This document shows, piece by piece, positions 1 through 8,065 of a stretch of 34,654 nucleotides of DNA (position 1 is the first letter of the stretch; each line of letters starts with the position of its first letter). A program made the translations under genes and the position numbers. The notes under the pieces are model-generated. The model was given only the letters and a program-made list of their open reading frames with translations. It did not search any database and was not told the origin of the DNA. Origin of the DNA: Mesorhizobium sp. GTDB taxonomy: Bacteria > Pseudomonadota > Alphaproteobacteria > Rhizobiales > Rhizobiaceae. The stretch spans positions 1 through 34,654 of the forward strand of contig NZ_SUHQ01000042.1 in the NCBI RefSeq assembly GCF_004962245.1. Direction: 5' to 3'.

Positions 1-156
1 CATCTCGGCGGCTTGTGCCCCGAGACCAGCGATTGCGGAACCGGCCACCACAGCCACACATGCCAGAATGGTTTGACGTCCGCGCCGTTTCCTCTCTGCT
101 GCGGGAAGCGCCGATGAAACTTTACCCGTAAAAATAAAGGACCTGTTGAGCCGCAT
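1..156 (-). CDS. Secreted protein, N-terminal part only (signal peptide)
   Basis: The reading frame starts at ATG 156 and runs open off the left edge, so only 52 residues are visible. A strong Shine-Dalgarno (GAGGAGGAG) lies just before the ATG. The N-terminus has a basic stretch (ERKRRGR) followed by a hydrophobic segment rich in Ala/Val/Gly and an AQA-AE cleavage site, which is a classical export signal. The gene follows the ABC transporter ATPase gene on the same strand after about 200 bp, so it may be the last gene of the uptake cluster or have its own promoter. The mature domain is outside the window and no function can be given. Confidence 0.75.
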   Translation of the reverse strand, partial: MRLNRSFIFTGKVSSALPAAERKRRGRQTILACVAVVAGSAIAGLGAQAAEM

Positions 157-360
157 TTCATCTCCTCCTCGAGACATGCTCGTAATGCCGCCGCCGGCCT
201 CATTATGACGGGCTACACAGGAAATGAAATTGAACTTCCGTTGCGATCTCGAACCAGCGTCAGGAGCGAGATGTCCGACTGTGGCAGAGGATGCCGCCCG
301 AAAGCTGCTCCTGCTCAAGATCGTTGCCGGGAACCAGCCTCGCTCGAGATGCTGCCTCGG

Positions 361-1455
361 TCAAATCGCTCGCTCGGACTTAGCGTCGAAAATCGAGGCC
401 CGGTTCATGTTGATGTCGATCGGCAGCCTCTCGCCGGGACGGCTGACGTCATGCGCCTGCAGTTCCGCCATCACCGGCGCGCCAGCGAGGCGGAAAGTCG
501 CATAGCTCCGCGAACCGGTCGGCTGCAGCAGGTCGATCGTTGCGTCGTAGCGAAATATGCCCTGCGCAGGTGCCGCTGCGTGTGCGCGCGTCAGATGTTC
601 TGGCCGCAGCCCCAGCAGCACCGCCTGTCCGTCCGCAGCGCCATTCAAGGTCCGGCCGGGCGCGACCGGCAGCAGCGTATCGGCGAGCCGGATGGCGGCA
701 GCGCTGCCGTCCAACTTCAGCGTGCCCGGCAGGAAGCTCATGCGCGGAGAACCGAGAAAGCCGGCGACGAAGGTCGAGGCGGGGCGCTCGAACAGGTCGA
801 GCGGCGCGCCCTGCTGCTCGATCAACCCGTCGCGCATCAGCACGATGCGATCGGCCAGCGTCATCGCCTCGATCTGGTCATGCGTGACGTAGATCATCGT
901 GGTGGCAATGTCCTGGTGAAGGCGCTTGATCTCGCCGCGCATTTCGTCACGAAGCTGCGCGTCGAGATTGGACAGCGGCTCGTCGAACAGGAAGATGCGG
1001 GGGTTGCGGACTATAGCGCGGCCGATGGCGACGCGCTGGCGCTGTCCGCCGGACAATTGACGTGGAAAACGCCCGAGCAGCGGGGTGATGCCAAGCATGC
1101 GTGCCGCCTCGGCAACGCGTGCCTCCACCTCTGGCTTCGGCATCTTGCGAGCCTTCAGGCCGAAGCCGATGTTCTTCGCCACGCTCATGTGCGGATAGAG
1201 GGCATAATCTTGAAAAACCATCGCCACATCGCGGTCGCGCGGTCGGAAATCGTTGACCACTTCGCCGCCAATCTCGATCGTGCCTTCCGAACTCTCCTCT
1301 AGCCCTGCGATGGTCCGCAGCAGCGTACTCTTGCCACAGCCGGACGGGCCGACCAGTACGGTGAACTCGCCATCGCGAATGTCGAGGTCTATGCCGCGCA
1401 CGGCATGGAAGGCGCCGTAGCGCTTGTGCAAGCCGGTGATCCTGACTTCGGCCAT
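361..1455 (-). CDS. ABC transporter ATP-binding protein, MalK/UgpC type
   Basis: A 364-residue ATPase that would energise the carbohydrate importer encoded just upstream on the same strand. Walker A is GPSGCGKST, the Q-loop is MVFQDYALYPHMSV, the signature is LSGGQRQRVAIGRAIVRNP, Walker B is IFLFDEPLSNLD and the H-loop is VTHDQIEAM. After about residue 240 there is a C-terminal MalK-like OB-fold (TOBE) region including LLGLRPEHL. The length is usual for the family (about 360). The open frame extends far upstream of ATG 1455, but the family's N-terminus (MAEVRITGLHKRYG) fixes that start. It begins 11 bp after the permease stop. The substrate cannot be deduced from the ATPase. Confidence 0.95.
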   Translation of the reverse strand: MAEVRITGLHKRYGAFHAVRGIDLDIRDGEFTVLVGPSGCGKSTLLRTIAGLEESSEGTIEIGGEVVNDFRPRDRDVAMVFQDYALYPHMSVAKNIGFGLKARKMPKPEVEARVAEAARMLGITPLLGRFPRQLSGGQRQRVAIGRAIVRNPRIFLFDEPLSNLDAQLRDEMRGEIKRLHQDIATTMIYVTHDQIEAMTLADRIVLMRDGLIEQQGAPLDLFERPASTFVAGFLGSPRMSFLPGTLKLDGSAAAIRLADTLLPVAPGRTLNGAADGQAVLLGLRPEHLTRAHAAAPAQGIFRYDATIDLLQPTGSRSYATFRLAGAPVMAELQAHDVSRPGERLPIDINMNRASIFDAKSERAI

Positions 1456-1466
1456 GCCGACCCTTT

Positions 1467-2315
1467 CTATCCGCGAACGGCGCCGAGCGTCAGCCCGCGC
1501 ACGAGATGTCGTTGAGCAAGTACTCCCAGCGCGATCGACGGCACGAGGGAGACGATGGCAAGGGCTGCCGCCTCGCCATATTGCGCGCCCTGGAAGCCGA
1601 TGAACGCGCGGAACACCGTTGGCAGCGTGAAAGCAGTGCGGCTGGTCAGGATCAGCGCGAAGAAGAACTCCGTCCAGCAGGCGATGAAGGCGAAGACGGC
1701 CGCGGCGACGATGCCGGGCGCGGCGAGCGGCACTGCGACGCGCCAGAATGCCTCCCAGCGCGTGCAGCCGTCGACGAGGGCCGCCTCCTCCATCGATTTC
1801 GGCATGCCGCGGAAATAGGCGAACATCATCCATACCGATACCGGCAGCGTGAACACCGTATAGGCGATGATGAGGCCAATATGCGTGTCGTAGAGGCCGA
1901 CGCCGCGATAGATCAGGAATACTGGCAGCACGATGCCGATGGGCGGCAGGAAACGCTGCGACAGCACCCAGAAGGACAGATGCTGGCCGCCGGTATTGTA
2001 GCGCGCCAGGCTGTAGGCCATCAAGGTGCCGAACAAGGCCGAGAGCACCGTTGCCGACAGTGAGATGATCAGGCTGTTGATCAGCCCGTCGAGGCCGCGA
2101 TAGGCGAACAGCGCGGCTTCGTAGTGGACAAGCGTCGGCGCGGTGGGGAACCAGACCGGCGGCACGGTGAGATAGTCGTCGCTCGGCTTGATCGAGGTGT
2201 TGAACATCCAGTAGAGCGGCCACAGCACGAAGAGCAGGAAGAAGCCGAGCAGCAGGATACGGCCGACGGGTACCGACCGGCGTTTCGTGCGGCGGGCGGG
2301 CGCGACAGCGGCCAT
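1467..2315 (-). CDS. ABC sugar transporter permease, MalG-like
   Basis: A 282-residue inner-membrane permease with six predicted hydrophobic segments and a basic N-terminus (ARRTKRRS). The cytoplasmic EAA loop is visible as EEAALVDGCTRWEAFWRVAVPLAAPGI. It carries the second-permease hallmarks of the MalG/CUT1 family, such as FNTSIKPSDDY in the first periplasmic loop. The start ATG 2315 overlaps the stop of the upstream permease by one base (TGATG), so translation is probably coupled. The open frame reaches further upstream, but only inside the coding region of the neighbour. It pairs with the MalF-like permease. Confidence 0.94.
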   Translation of the reverse strand: MAAVAPARRTKRRSVPVGRILLLGFFLLFVLWPLYWMFNTSIKPSDDYLTVPPVWFPTAPTLVHYEAALFAYRGLDGLINSLIISLSATVLSALFGTLMAYSLARYNTGGQHLSFWVLSQRFLPPIGIVLPVFLIYRGVGLYDTHIGLIIAYTVFTLPVSVWMMFAYFRGMPKSMEEAALVDGCTRWEAFWRVAVPLAAPGIVAAAVFAFIACWTEFFFALILTSRTAFTLPTVFRAFIGFQGAQYGEAAALAIVSLVPSIALGVLAQRHLVRGLTLGAVRG

Positions 2316-3256
2316 CAGACCGGCTCCGCCTTCAACAGGCGCCGCACCAGCAGCGTCACTACGAGTGCGGTGAAGACCAGGAACAGCCAACTTCCGGCGG
2401 TCGCCTGCGACAGGTGGAACTGCGTGAAGCCGACTGTGTAGAGATAGTAGGACGCCGTGTAGGTCCGCGTACCCGGCCCGCCGCCGGTCATGATGAAAAT
2501 AGTATCGAACATGCGGATGGCGTCGAGCAGCCGAAAGGTCAGCGCCAGCAGCATCATCGGCGCGAGATGCGGCAGGGTTATCGCCCAGAATGCCTGCCAG
2601 GCATTGACGCCGTCGAGTTCCGCCGCCTCATAGAGGTTCGGCGGAATGGCGGTCAGCCCGGCGAGCAGGATGACGAACATGAATGGCGTCCACTGCCAGA
2701 CATCGGCAATGATCAGCGAGGCATAGAGCCATGGAGCTTCGGTCATCCAGCCGATCGTCACCTCCTGCCCCAACAATTGCGTCAAGATGTAGTTGGTCGG
2801 CCCGAAAGGCCGTTGCAGCAGCAACGTCCAGGCCTGGCCGACGATGACCGGGCTGATGAACAGCGGCACGATCAGGATCGACATGATCACGCCGCGGCCC
2901 GGAAAGCCGCGCACCATGGTCAGCGCCACCAGAAGGCCAAGCACGAACTCGATGGCGACGCTGACCCCCGACAGCCACGCCGTCAGCAACAGCGACCAAC
3001 GCGCGACGGGATCGAACACGACCCGCTCGAAATTCTTCAATCCGACAAAGGCGTGGCCCGGCACCTGGAAATCGTAGTTGATGAAGGACACGACCAGCGA
3101 GAACAGCAGCGGATAGATCGACAGCGCCAGGATCAGCAGCACTGCTGGCGCGACCAGCAGCCATTTGAAGTGGCGATCCGCCCATTGTGCGAAGCCCGAC
3201 AGCCGGGGCGGGGCGCCGGCAGCTTTCATGCGACTGATGGTGGCGGTGTACTGCAT
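2315..3256 (-). CDS. ABC sugar transporter permease, MalF/UgpA-like
   Basis: A 313-residue first permease of a CUT1-type importer, with about six transmembrane stretches starting at FKWLLVAPAVLLILAL. The EAA loop is YEAAELDGVNAWQAFWAITLPHLAPM, followed by the FDTIFIMTGGGPGT segment that is typical of this family. ATG 3256 is taken as the start. ATG 3229 (MKAAGAPP) is an equally possible start, because neither has a clear Shine-Dalgarno. The gene follows the binding-protein gene across a 113-bp gap that holds two strong hairpins. Its stop codon overlaps the start of the second permease. Confidence 0.93.
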   Translation of the reverse strand: MQYTATISRMKAAGAPPRLSGFAQWADRHFKWLLVAPAVLLILALSIYPLLFSLVVSFINYDFQVPGHAFVGLKNFERVVFDPVARWSLLLTAWLSGVSVAIEFVLGLLVALTMVRGFPGRGVIMSILIVPLFISPVIVGQAWTLLLQRPFGPTNYILTQLLGQEVTIGWMTEAPWLYASLIIADVWQWTPFMFVILLAGLTAIPPNLYEAAELDGVNAWQAFWAITLPHLAPMMLLALTFRLLDAIRMFDTIFIMTGGGPGTRTYTASYYLYTVGFTQFHLSQATAGSWLFLVFTALVVTLLVRRLLKAEPV

Positions 3257-3292
3257 CGATTATAATCCGAATGCGCCTGGCGGTTGCGACGA

Positions 3293-3321
3293 GGTGTTGC
3301 GGGCCAAGCGCCCGCAACACC
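3293..3321. repeat. Perfect 12-bp stem hairpin between binding-protein and permease genes
   Basis: GGTGTTGCGGGC and its exact complement flank a 5-base loop. It lies 36 bp upstream (minus-strand sense) of the MalF-like permease start. There is no T-run, so RNA stabilisation or partial attenuation of the downstream genes is more likely than full termination. This is inferred from similar intercistronic hairpins in other binding-protein operons. Confidence 0.85.
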
Positions 3322-3340
3322 GATTTTGATCAAGAGAACC

Positions 3341-3363
3341 GGCCGGCGTCCCCGACGCCGGCC
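3341..3363. repeat. Perfect 10-bp stem hairpin after the binding-protein stop codon
   Basis: GGCCGGCGTC and GACGCCGGCC flank a 3-base loop, six bases beyond the stop codon of the solute-binding protein gene on the minus strand. It is GC-rich and very stable, without a U-tract. It could protect the 3' end of the binding-protein message. Confidence 0.85.
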
Positions 3364-3369
3364 GAGGCC

Positions 3370-5025
3370 TCACAGGGTAACCGCCATGCCGAGCTTCTCC
3401 ACCGTGTTGTCGGCGGTGGCGCCCGGCAGTTTCAGGAACTCGGTGTAGAATGCCTTCTGCGAATCCACGCCGAGCCGGTCAGTCGTCTCGTTCCACTCGG
3501 CCGCCGCCGTTTCCAGCGACGCCTTCGGATCCGCACCGGCCCACACCGCAGTGCACATGCGGTCGATGCTCAAGAAATAATCCTGCGCGCCGGGCATGAT
3601 CGGGTCGAGGAGGCCGACATTGGCCGAGTTGTTGAGATTGCTCAGATACTCCTTGGCGCTCGGGAACAGCGCGCCGTAGAGCTCGGACTTGAAGTGGGAG
3701 ATGCGGTAAGGATCGCGCAGCGCATAGGGCAGCATGCAGCGAGCAAGCGAGACGGGCGGCGAGCATATCCACTGCATGAACAGGTAGGCCGCTTCGGGGT
3801 TGGCTGAATCAGCCGACAGCGCCTTGTTGTAGCCGGTCGCATGTTCGGGATTGCCGGGCACGACCGCATAGCCTACCTTGCCGGCGATCTGTGATTGCGG
3901 GATGAAGTTGATTGCAGTGGCCGACTGTGAATAGTTCGCGGCCATGCGGCCTGACGGCGGCCAGGAGTAAATCATCGCCACCTTTCCGGTGAGGAACGCC
4001 GCCCATAGCGAGACGGCGTCGAGTTCGTTGTTGCCGGGGATCGACGCCGCATTGGCCGCAATCATGTTCTGCAGCGTCTTGACGCCGGCATCCGAAACCA
4101 AGCCGGCTTTCATGTCGTCGCCGAACAGTTTTCCGCCGTTGGCACGGTACTGCTGCAGGAAATCGAACTGGTTGCCCGGGCTGCCCGCTTTGCGGAAATG
4201 GCCCGCGCCGTAAACGTTGGGCGCCATCTGGTCAGTGATGAACTGGGCGATCTGGGCATACTCCTCCCAAGTCTTCGGCGGCGCAAGCTTGGCGTTGAAC
4301 TTGGCCTGGTAGGCCTCCACCATCTTCGGATCCTCAAAGATATCCTTGCGATAATAGAGTGCGAACATGTCGCCGTCGTCGAAGAAGCCCCAGACCTTGC
4401 CTTTGTAGGTCGGCAGCGCCTTGTAGAGGGGATGATAATCCTCAAGGTCGGCCAAGTTCATGTATTTGGCGATGTAGTCGTCAAGCGGTGCGATGACGCC
4501 GCCATCAGCGAGCGACGGCGTCCAGGCTGGCGAGATGTCAAGGACGTCATAAGCGCCTGAACCGGCAATGTGCTCTGCGACGGCCTTGGAGTACTGGTCC
4601 GGGTTCGACAGTTCGACCACATTCGACTTCATGCCCGTAAGCTGCTCCCACATCGGCCCACTGAAATTGCGCGGGTCGAGCGCCTGCAGGCCGGCCTCGT
4701 AGGTCATGTTCAGCGTAACGCCCGAATGCGCCTTGGCCGCCTCGACCGCGCGGAAGGCGGAACCGTCCGCCGGTCCTTCCATCGACGCCTTCATTGCCGC
4801 GGCCTGCGCCTGGCCGAGCGGCGAGCCGGCGTCGGCGAGTTCGAGCTTCTGCTGGGCCAGCGCCCAATCCGTCATCATACCCAGAATCGGCCCGGATGCC
4901 GCCAGCATGCCGGTCATCTGGCCAAAGCGGGTTATGAAGGTTCGGCGGGTGGTCTCGCCGCGCATGAAGGCGTCGACCTCTGCTTCGAGGCCTGCCTGAT
5001 AGTCACGTTTTTCATGATCGTTCAT
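3370..5025 (-). CDS. Tat-exported ABC extracellular solute-binding protein
   Basis: A 551-residue periplasmic binding protein for the adjacent importer. Start ATG 5025 is preceded by GGGAGGACC; an earlier in-frame ATG at 5043 lies upstream of this signal and is less likely. The N-terminus carries a twin-arginine motif (ETTRRTFITRFGQ, residues 24-36) followed by a hydrophobic stretch and ALAQQ, which suggests folding before export. The body has family-1 features such as YDVLDISPAWTPSLADGGVIAPLDDY, VWGFFDDGDMFALYYRKDIFEDP and an internal WPPSGRM segment. It is about 100 residues longer than typical sugar-binding proteins (around 420-450). The ligand is unknown. Confidence 0.93.
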   Translation of the reverse strand: MNDHEKRDYQAGLEAEVDAFMRGETTRRTFITRFGQMTGMLAASGPILGMMTDWALAQQKLELADAGSPLGQAQAAAMKASMEGPADGSAFRAVEAAKAHSGVTLNMTYEAGLQALDPRNFSGPMWEQLTGMKSNVVELSNPDQYSKAVAEHIAGSGAYDVLDISPAWTPSLADGGVIAPLDDYIAKYMNLADLEDYHPLYKALPTYKGKVWGFFDDGDMFALYYRKDIFEDPKMVEAYQAKFNAKLAPPKTWEEYAQIAQFITDQMAPNVYGAGHFRKAGSPGNQFDFLQQYRANGGKLFGDDMKAGLVSDAGVKTLQNMIAANAASIPGNNELDAVSLWAAFLTGKVAMIYSWPPSGRMAANYSQSATAINFIPQSQIAGKVGYAVVPGNPEHATGYNKALSADSANPEAAYLFMQWICSPPVSLARCMLPYALRDPYRISHFKSELYGALFPSAKEYLSNLNNSANVGLLDPIMPGAQDYFLSIDRMCTAVWAGADPKASLETAAAEWNETTDRLGVDSQKAFYTEFLKLPGATADNTVEKLGMAVTL

Positions 5026-5142
5026 AATGGTTGGTCCTCCCATTTTTCCGTTTGCGTCACTCGTCCGCGGGCGCGGCGGTCGAGCATTCCTCCCGTGAAG
5101 CCGCCGCGAAGGGCCGCGGCGACGCGCCGAATTCTCGTTCTC

Positions 5143-6195
5143 CTATGCCCCGAAGCGGGCGGCGAAACCGGCCAACCGATTCTTCCATACCTCGGTCGAA
5201 AGCACCTCGCGATTGACCACGCCGCGCGGTTCGCGGCCTTGCTGCACCTCGATCACCGCCTTGACGTCGGCTGCACCGTTGCCGGCAAAGCACTGGTCGG
5301 TCCAACAGAGCGCGTGCGGCGCCAGGATGACGTTGTCGAGCTTGAGGATCGGATCGTCGGCATCCGGCGGCTCCTGCTCCAGCACGTCGAGTCCCGCGCC
5401 GGCGATGCGGCGCTCCTGCAGCACCTTCGTCAGCGCCTTCTGGTCGACGATCGGGCCGCGCGCAGTGTTGATCAGGTAAGCCGTCGGCTTCATCAGGGCG
5501 AGTCGTTCGGCATTGACGATGTGATGGGTCTGAGGCGTCAGCGGGCAGCTCACCGACAGCACGTCGGCGCGGCGGAACAGATCCTCCAGCCCGACCAGTT
5601 CGATGCCGAGTTCGGCAGCGACATTCCTGTCGGCGAATGGATCGTGGGCGATGAAATTCATGTCGAAGGGCTTCGCCATGCGAAAGACCTCGGCGCCGAT
5701 GTTGCCAACGCCGAGCGATGCCAGCGTCCGTCCGACCAGGCCCAAACCCATATGCTCCGAACGCTTGTCGAATCCATAAGGCCCCTTGCGGGTCAGGGCG
5801 TCCTTCGTGAGCAGCTTGCCGGTCAGTGCCAGCATTAAGGTGATCACGGATACGGCAACGGGCCGCCGCACACCGTCGGGCGTGATGACCAGCGCGATGC
5901 CGGCGGCGGTGCAGGCCTCGACGTCGACGGTATCGTAGCCGACCCCGAAACGGGCGACGACGGCCAGGCGGCCGCTCTTTGGGACACTGGTCGCATCGAA
6001 GCGATGGGCGAGCAGGATCAGCGCATCGAAATCCTCAAGCTGCTCGGCGCGCAGCGGGTTGTTCGGCTCCAGGAACGCCATCTCCACGCCGGGCGCATTG
6101 CGCAGCGGCTCCAGGTCGAAGTCGGGATAGGTCGGCGAGCCGTCCGGCTTGCGGAAATCGCCGGAGAGCGCCACCCTGAACATTGCGTTGGCCAT
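5143..6195 (-). CDS. D-isomer-specific 2-hydroxyacid dehydrogenase
   Basis: A 350-residue NAD(P)-dependent oxidoreductase that interconverts a 2-hydroxyacid and a 2-oxoacid. The Rossmann motif is GVGNIGAEVFRMAKPF. The catalytic set is complete: Arg in LINTARGPIVDQ, Glu in LDVLEQEPPDADDP and His in VILAPHALCW. ATG 6195 has an excellent Shine-Dalgarno (GGAGGAGACG); the longer open frame upstream overlaps the aldolase gene and is not needed. It starts 13 bp after the aldolase stop, so the two are almost certainly co-transcribed. The likely role is reduction or oxidation of a sugar-acid intermediate. The substrate is inferred only from context. Confidence 0.93.
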   Translation of the reverse strand: MANAMFRVALSGDFRKPDGSPTYPDFDLEPLRNAPGVEMAFLEPNNPLRAEQLEDFDALILLAHRFDATSVPKSGRLAVVARFGVGYDTVDVEACTAAGIALVITPDGVRRPVAVSVITLMLALTGKLLTKDALTRKGPYGFDKRSEHMGLGLVGRTLASLGVGNIGAEVFRMAKPFDMNFIAHDPFADRNVAAELGIELVGLEDLFRRADVLSVSCPLTPQTHHIVNAERLALMKPTAYLINTARGPIVDQKALTKVLQERRIAGAGLDVLEQEPPDADDPILKLDNVILAPHALCWTDQCFAGNGAADVKAVIEVQQGREPRGVVNREVLSTEVWKNRLAGFAARFGA

Positions 6196-6208
6196 CGTCT
6201 CCTCCACC

Positions 6209-6985
6209 TCACTTGCAGCCGGCCCGGATCTTGGAGACTGCGTCGGCCATCGCATCGTGCAGGACCCAGACATCGCCCGAATAGCAAATGAAATCGAAGC
6301 CTTGCGCGTAGAAGTCGTGCCCCTGCTGCACGTTGGGCACCAGGCGTCCGAGCGATTTGTTGTGCTTCTTGGCGGCGGCGACGATCTTGTCTATCGCACC
6401 GGTAAAGGTGGGATGGGCGAAGTCGCCGGGAACGCCGAGTGAGACCGACAGATCGAAGTGTCCGACCCACAGACAATCGACCCCGTCCAATCCCGAAATG
6501 CCGTCGATGTTCTTGACGCCCTCGGCGGTCTCGATCAGGCAGATGAACGCCGAGCGCTGGTTGGCCGCTTCGAATTTATCTGCAACCGAGCCCGGACGGT
6601 AGCGGTCATGCGCGATCTGCAAGGCTACGCCGCGAGCGCCGGCAGGATGGTATTTCATGGAATTGATGATGTGCTGAGCCTGTTCGACGGTACTCACCAT
6701 CGGCGCGATCAGGCCTTCGGCGCCCATATCCATGGCGCGGGCGAGGAAATGGTAATCCTGTGACGGCACACGCACCATTACCGGCAGGTCGGCTGCCTCG
6801 AAATAGCGGATCGCGCTCTTCACCGTCTCCAAGCTGAAGCCCGAATGCTCCATATCGAAGAAGACGAAGTCGCAGCCGGCGGACTTCAGAATGTGCCCGA
6901 TTCCCGGCGTCGCGAACTCGGCGACGAGCGTGCCGAGCTTGACCCTGCGGTGAGCGGCTAACGCCTTGAGACCTGGCTGTGACAT
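6209..6985 (-). CDS. HpcH/HpaI-type class II 2-oxo-acid aldolase
   Basis: A 258-residue TIM-barrel aldolase. Family members split 4-hydroxy-2-oxoacids, or 2-keto-3-deoxy sugar acids, into pyruvate and an aldehyde. The motifs seen are FVFFDMEHSGFSLETVK near residue 41, the LPVMVRVPSQD arginine strand, the GLIAPMVSTVEQAQ strand, the metal-binding Glu in CLIETAEGVKNID and the Asp in LWVGHFDLSVSLG. ATG 6985 is preceded by GGGAGGGAAG. It lies between the ABM-fold gene (47 bp upstream) and the dehydrogenase gene (13 bp downstream). Together with the transporter this points to catabolism of a sugar or sugar-acid substrate. Confidence 0.93.
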   Translation of the reverse strand: MSQPGLKALAAHRRVKLGTLVAEFATPGIGHILKSAGCDFVFFDMEHSGFSLETVKSAIRYFEAADLPVMVRVPSQDYHFLARAMDMGAEGLIAPMVSTVEQAQHIINSMKYHPAGARGVALQIAHDRYRPGSVADKFEAANQRSAFICLIETAEGVKNIDGISGLDGVDCLWVGHFDLSVSLGVPGDFAHPTFTGAIDKIVAAAKKHNKSLGRLVPNVQQGHDFYAQGFDFICYSGDVWVLHDAMADAVSKIRAGCK

Positions 6986-7032
6986 CCACTTCCCTCCCCT
7001 TCGCCCCGAAAGGCGATGCGATTATCCTTTGT

Positions 7033-7338
7033 TCAAGGCGCAGCCTCGAGAACGAGGTCGCAGATCGTCACCAATTTGGCGTCGACGAGCGGCGCGCTCT
7101 GCGTGTTGAATTCATCGAAATGAGCCGTGCGGCAGTGTTCGTCGAAGGCGGCCTCGCTATCATAAATTTCGTAGAGCACGATCCGGTCCGGTTCGCCGCG
7201 CGCCTCCGTCACGTCGAAGCGGCGGCAGCCGGCCTCATTGCGAACCGACGCGGTCGCATTGGCGTCGACCAGCTTTCGAAAGCTGTCTCGGGTGCCCGGC
7301 TTTAGGCGGAAATCGACCCAGACAACGAAGCTGGTCAT
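7033..7338 (-). CDS. ABM-fold (antibiotic biosynthesis monooxygenase) small enzyme
   Basis: A 101-residue dimeric alpha/beta-barrel family member. It shows the pattern FVVWVDFRLKPGTRDSFRKLV, then NEAGCRRFDVTEARGEPDRIVLYEIYDSEAAFDEH and CRTAHFDEF. ABM proteins include quinol monooxygenases and sugar mutarotase-like or LsrG-like isomerases, so monooxygenase activity should not be assumed. ATG 7338 overlaps the regulator's stop (TGATG). A GTG three bases earlier (7341) is an alternative start. Position between regulator and aldolase implies a role in the same pathway. Confidence 0.85.
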   Translation of the reverse strand: MTSFVVWVDFRLKPGTRDSFRKLVDANATASVRNEAGCRRFDVTEARGEPDRIVLYEIYDSEAAFDEHCRTAHFDEFNTQSAPLVDAKLVTICDLVLEAAP

Positions 7339-8045
7339 CACTTGGGCCTCGCGATTTCCAGATAGCGCCGCGACACATATTCCAGATGCCTGCGCATCGC
7401 TGCTTCGGCCTCGTCCGGATCGCGCGCCGCGATCGCCTCGAAGATTTCGCGATGGGCCTCGTAGGCCTTGCGGTCTTCACCTTTGGCCAAGGTCGTCCGC
7501 CGTTGTTCGAGCAGCCACTCGGCCAAGGCCGCGTGGATAGCCGTGAAGATTCGATTGCGGGTGATCACCGCCAGCACGTAGTGGAAGTCCACGTCCGTAC
7601 GCTCGAAGCGCGTGAGGTCGCCGATCGACTGCCGGTTAATCTCGAGCGCCTCCTTGAGGTTTTCTATGTCCTCTGGCGTGGCATTCACGGCGGCGTTGCG
7701 GGCAAGCCCGACCTCGAAAAACAGACGCGCGCTCTGGAAGTCGTGAACCCCGCCCGGGGCCGAAATCATGTGCCGTGCCGGCCCTGAGAGAGCGTCGATC
7801 ACGAATTGGGGCGTGGGGCGGGTGACGCGGGCACGCTCGCCGGACCTCACCTCGACAAGACCCATCTTGCTCAGATGCAGTAGCGCCTCACGGATTGAAG
7901 GGCGCCCGACCCCGAACTGCCGCATGAGTTCCCGTTCCGACGGAAGCCGGTCGGCTTCGGCCAACTCTCCAGTGCGGATCATCCGCTCGAGGTGCTCCAC
8001 GACCTCGTCGGAAAGCTTCCGCTGTCTGATCTGAATCCCAATCAC
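7338..8045 (-). CDS. GntR-family transcriptional regulator, FadR/FCD subfamily
   Basis: A 235-residue regulator. The N-terminal winged helix contains DRLPSERELMRQFGVGRPSIREALLHLSKMGLVEVRSG. The C-terminal FCD ligand domain keeps its metal-binding set: DVDFH, EAHREIF and RRHLEYV. FCD regulators usually bind an organic acid and repress their own catabolic operon. The start is GTG 8045, preceded by AAAAGG; an in-frame TAA lies just upstream and no ATG start is available. It is the first gene of the minus-strand cluster, so autoregulation is expected. A candidate operator lies directly before the start codon. Confidence 0.93.
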   Translation of the reverse strand: MIGIQIRQRKLSDEVVEHLERMIRTGELAEADRLPSERELMRQFGVGRPSIREALLHLSKMGLVEVRSGERARVTRPTPQFVIDALSGPARHMISAPGGVHDFQSARLFFEVGLARNAAVNATPEDIENLKEALEINRQSIGDLTRFERTDVDFHYVLAVITRNRIFTAIHAALAEWLLEQRRTTLAKGEDRKAYEAHREIFEAIAARDPDEAEAAMRRHLEYVSRRYLEIARPK

Positions 8046-8046
8046 G

Positions 8047-8065
8047 TGGCATACCTTTTATACCA
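8047..8065 (-). promoter_or_regulatory. Candidate GntR operator upstream of the catabolic cluster
   Basis: An imperfect dyad, TGGCAT-N7-ATACCA, with five of six bases paired, lies one base upstream of the regulator's GTG. FadR-type regulators bind short TGGT...ACCA-like dyads near their own promoters, so this is a plausible autoregulatory site. It is short enough to arise by chance. Confidence 0.35.

Noticed and set aside
205..1302. 365-residue plus-strand frame opposite the ABC ATPase
   Set aside because: It is the shadow of a clear ATPase gene with all motifs, and it has no family-like content of its own.
2414..3265. 283-residue plus-strand frame opposite the MalF-like permease
   Set aside because: Charged, repetitive composition (many R, D, Q, H) is typical of the antisense of a membrane-protein gene.
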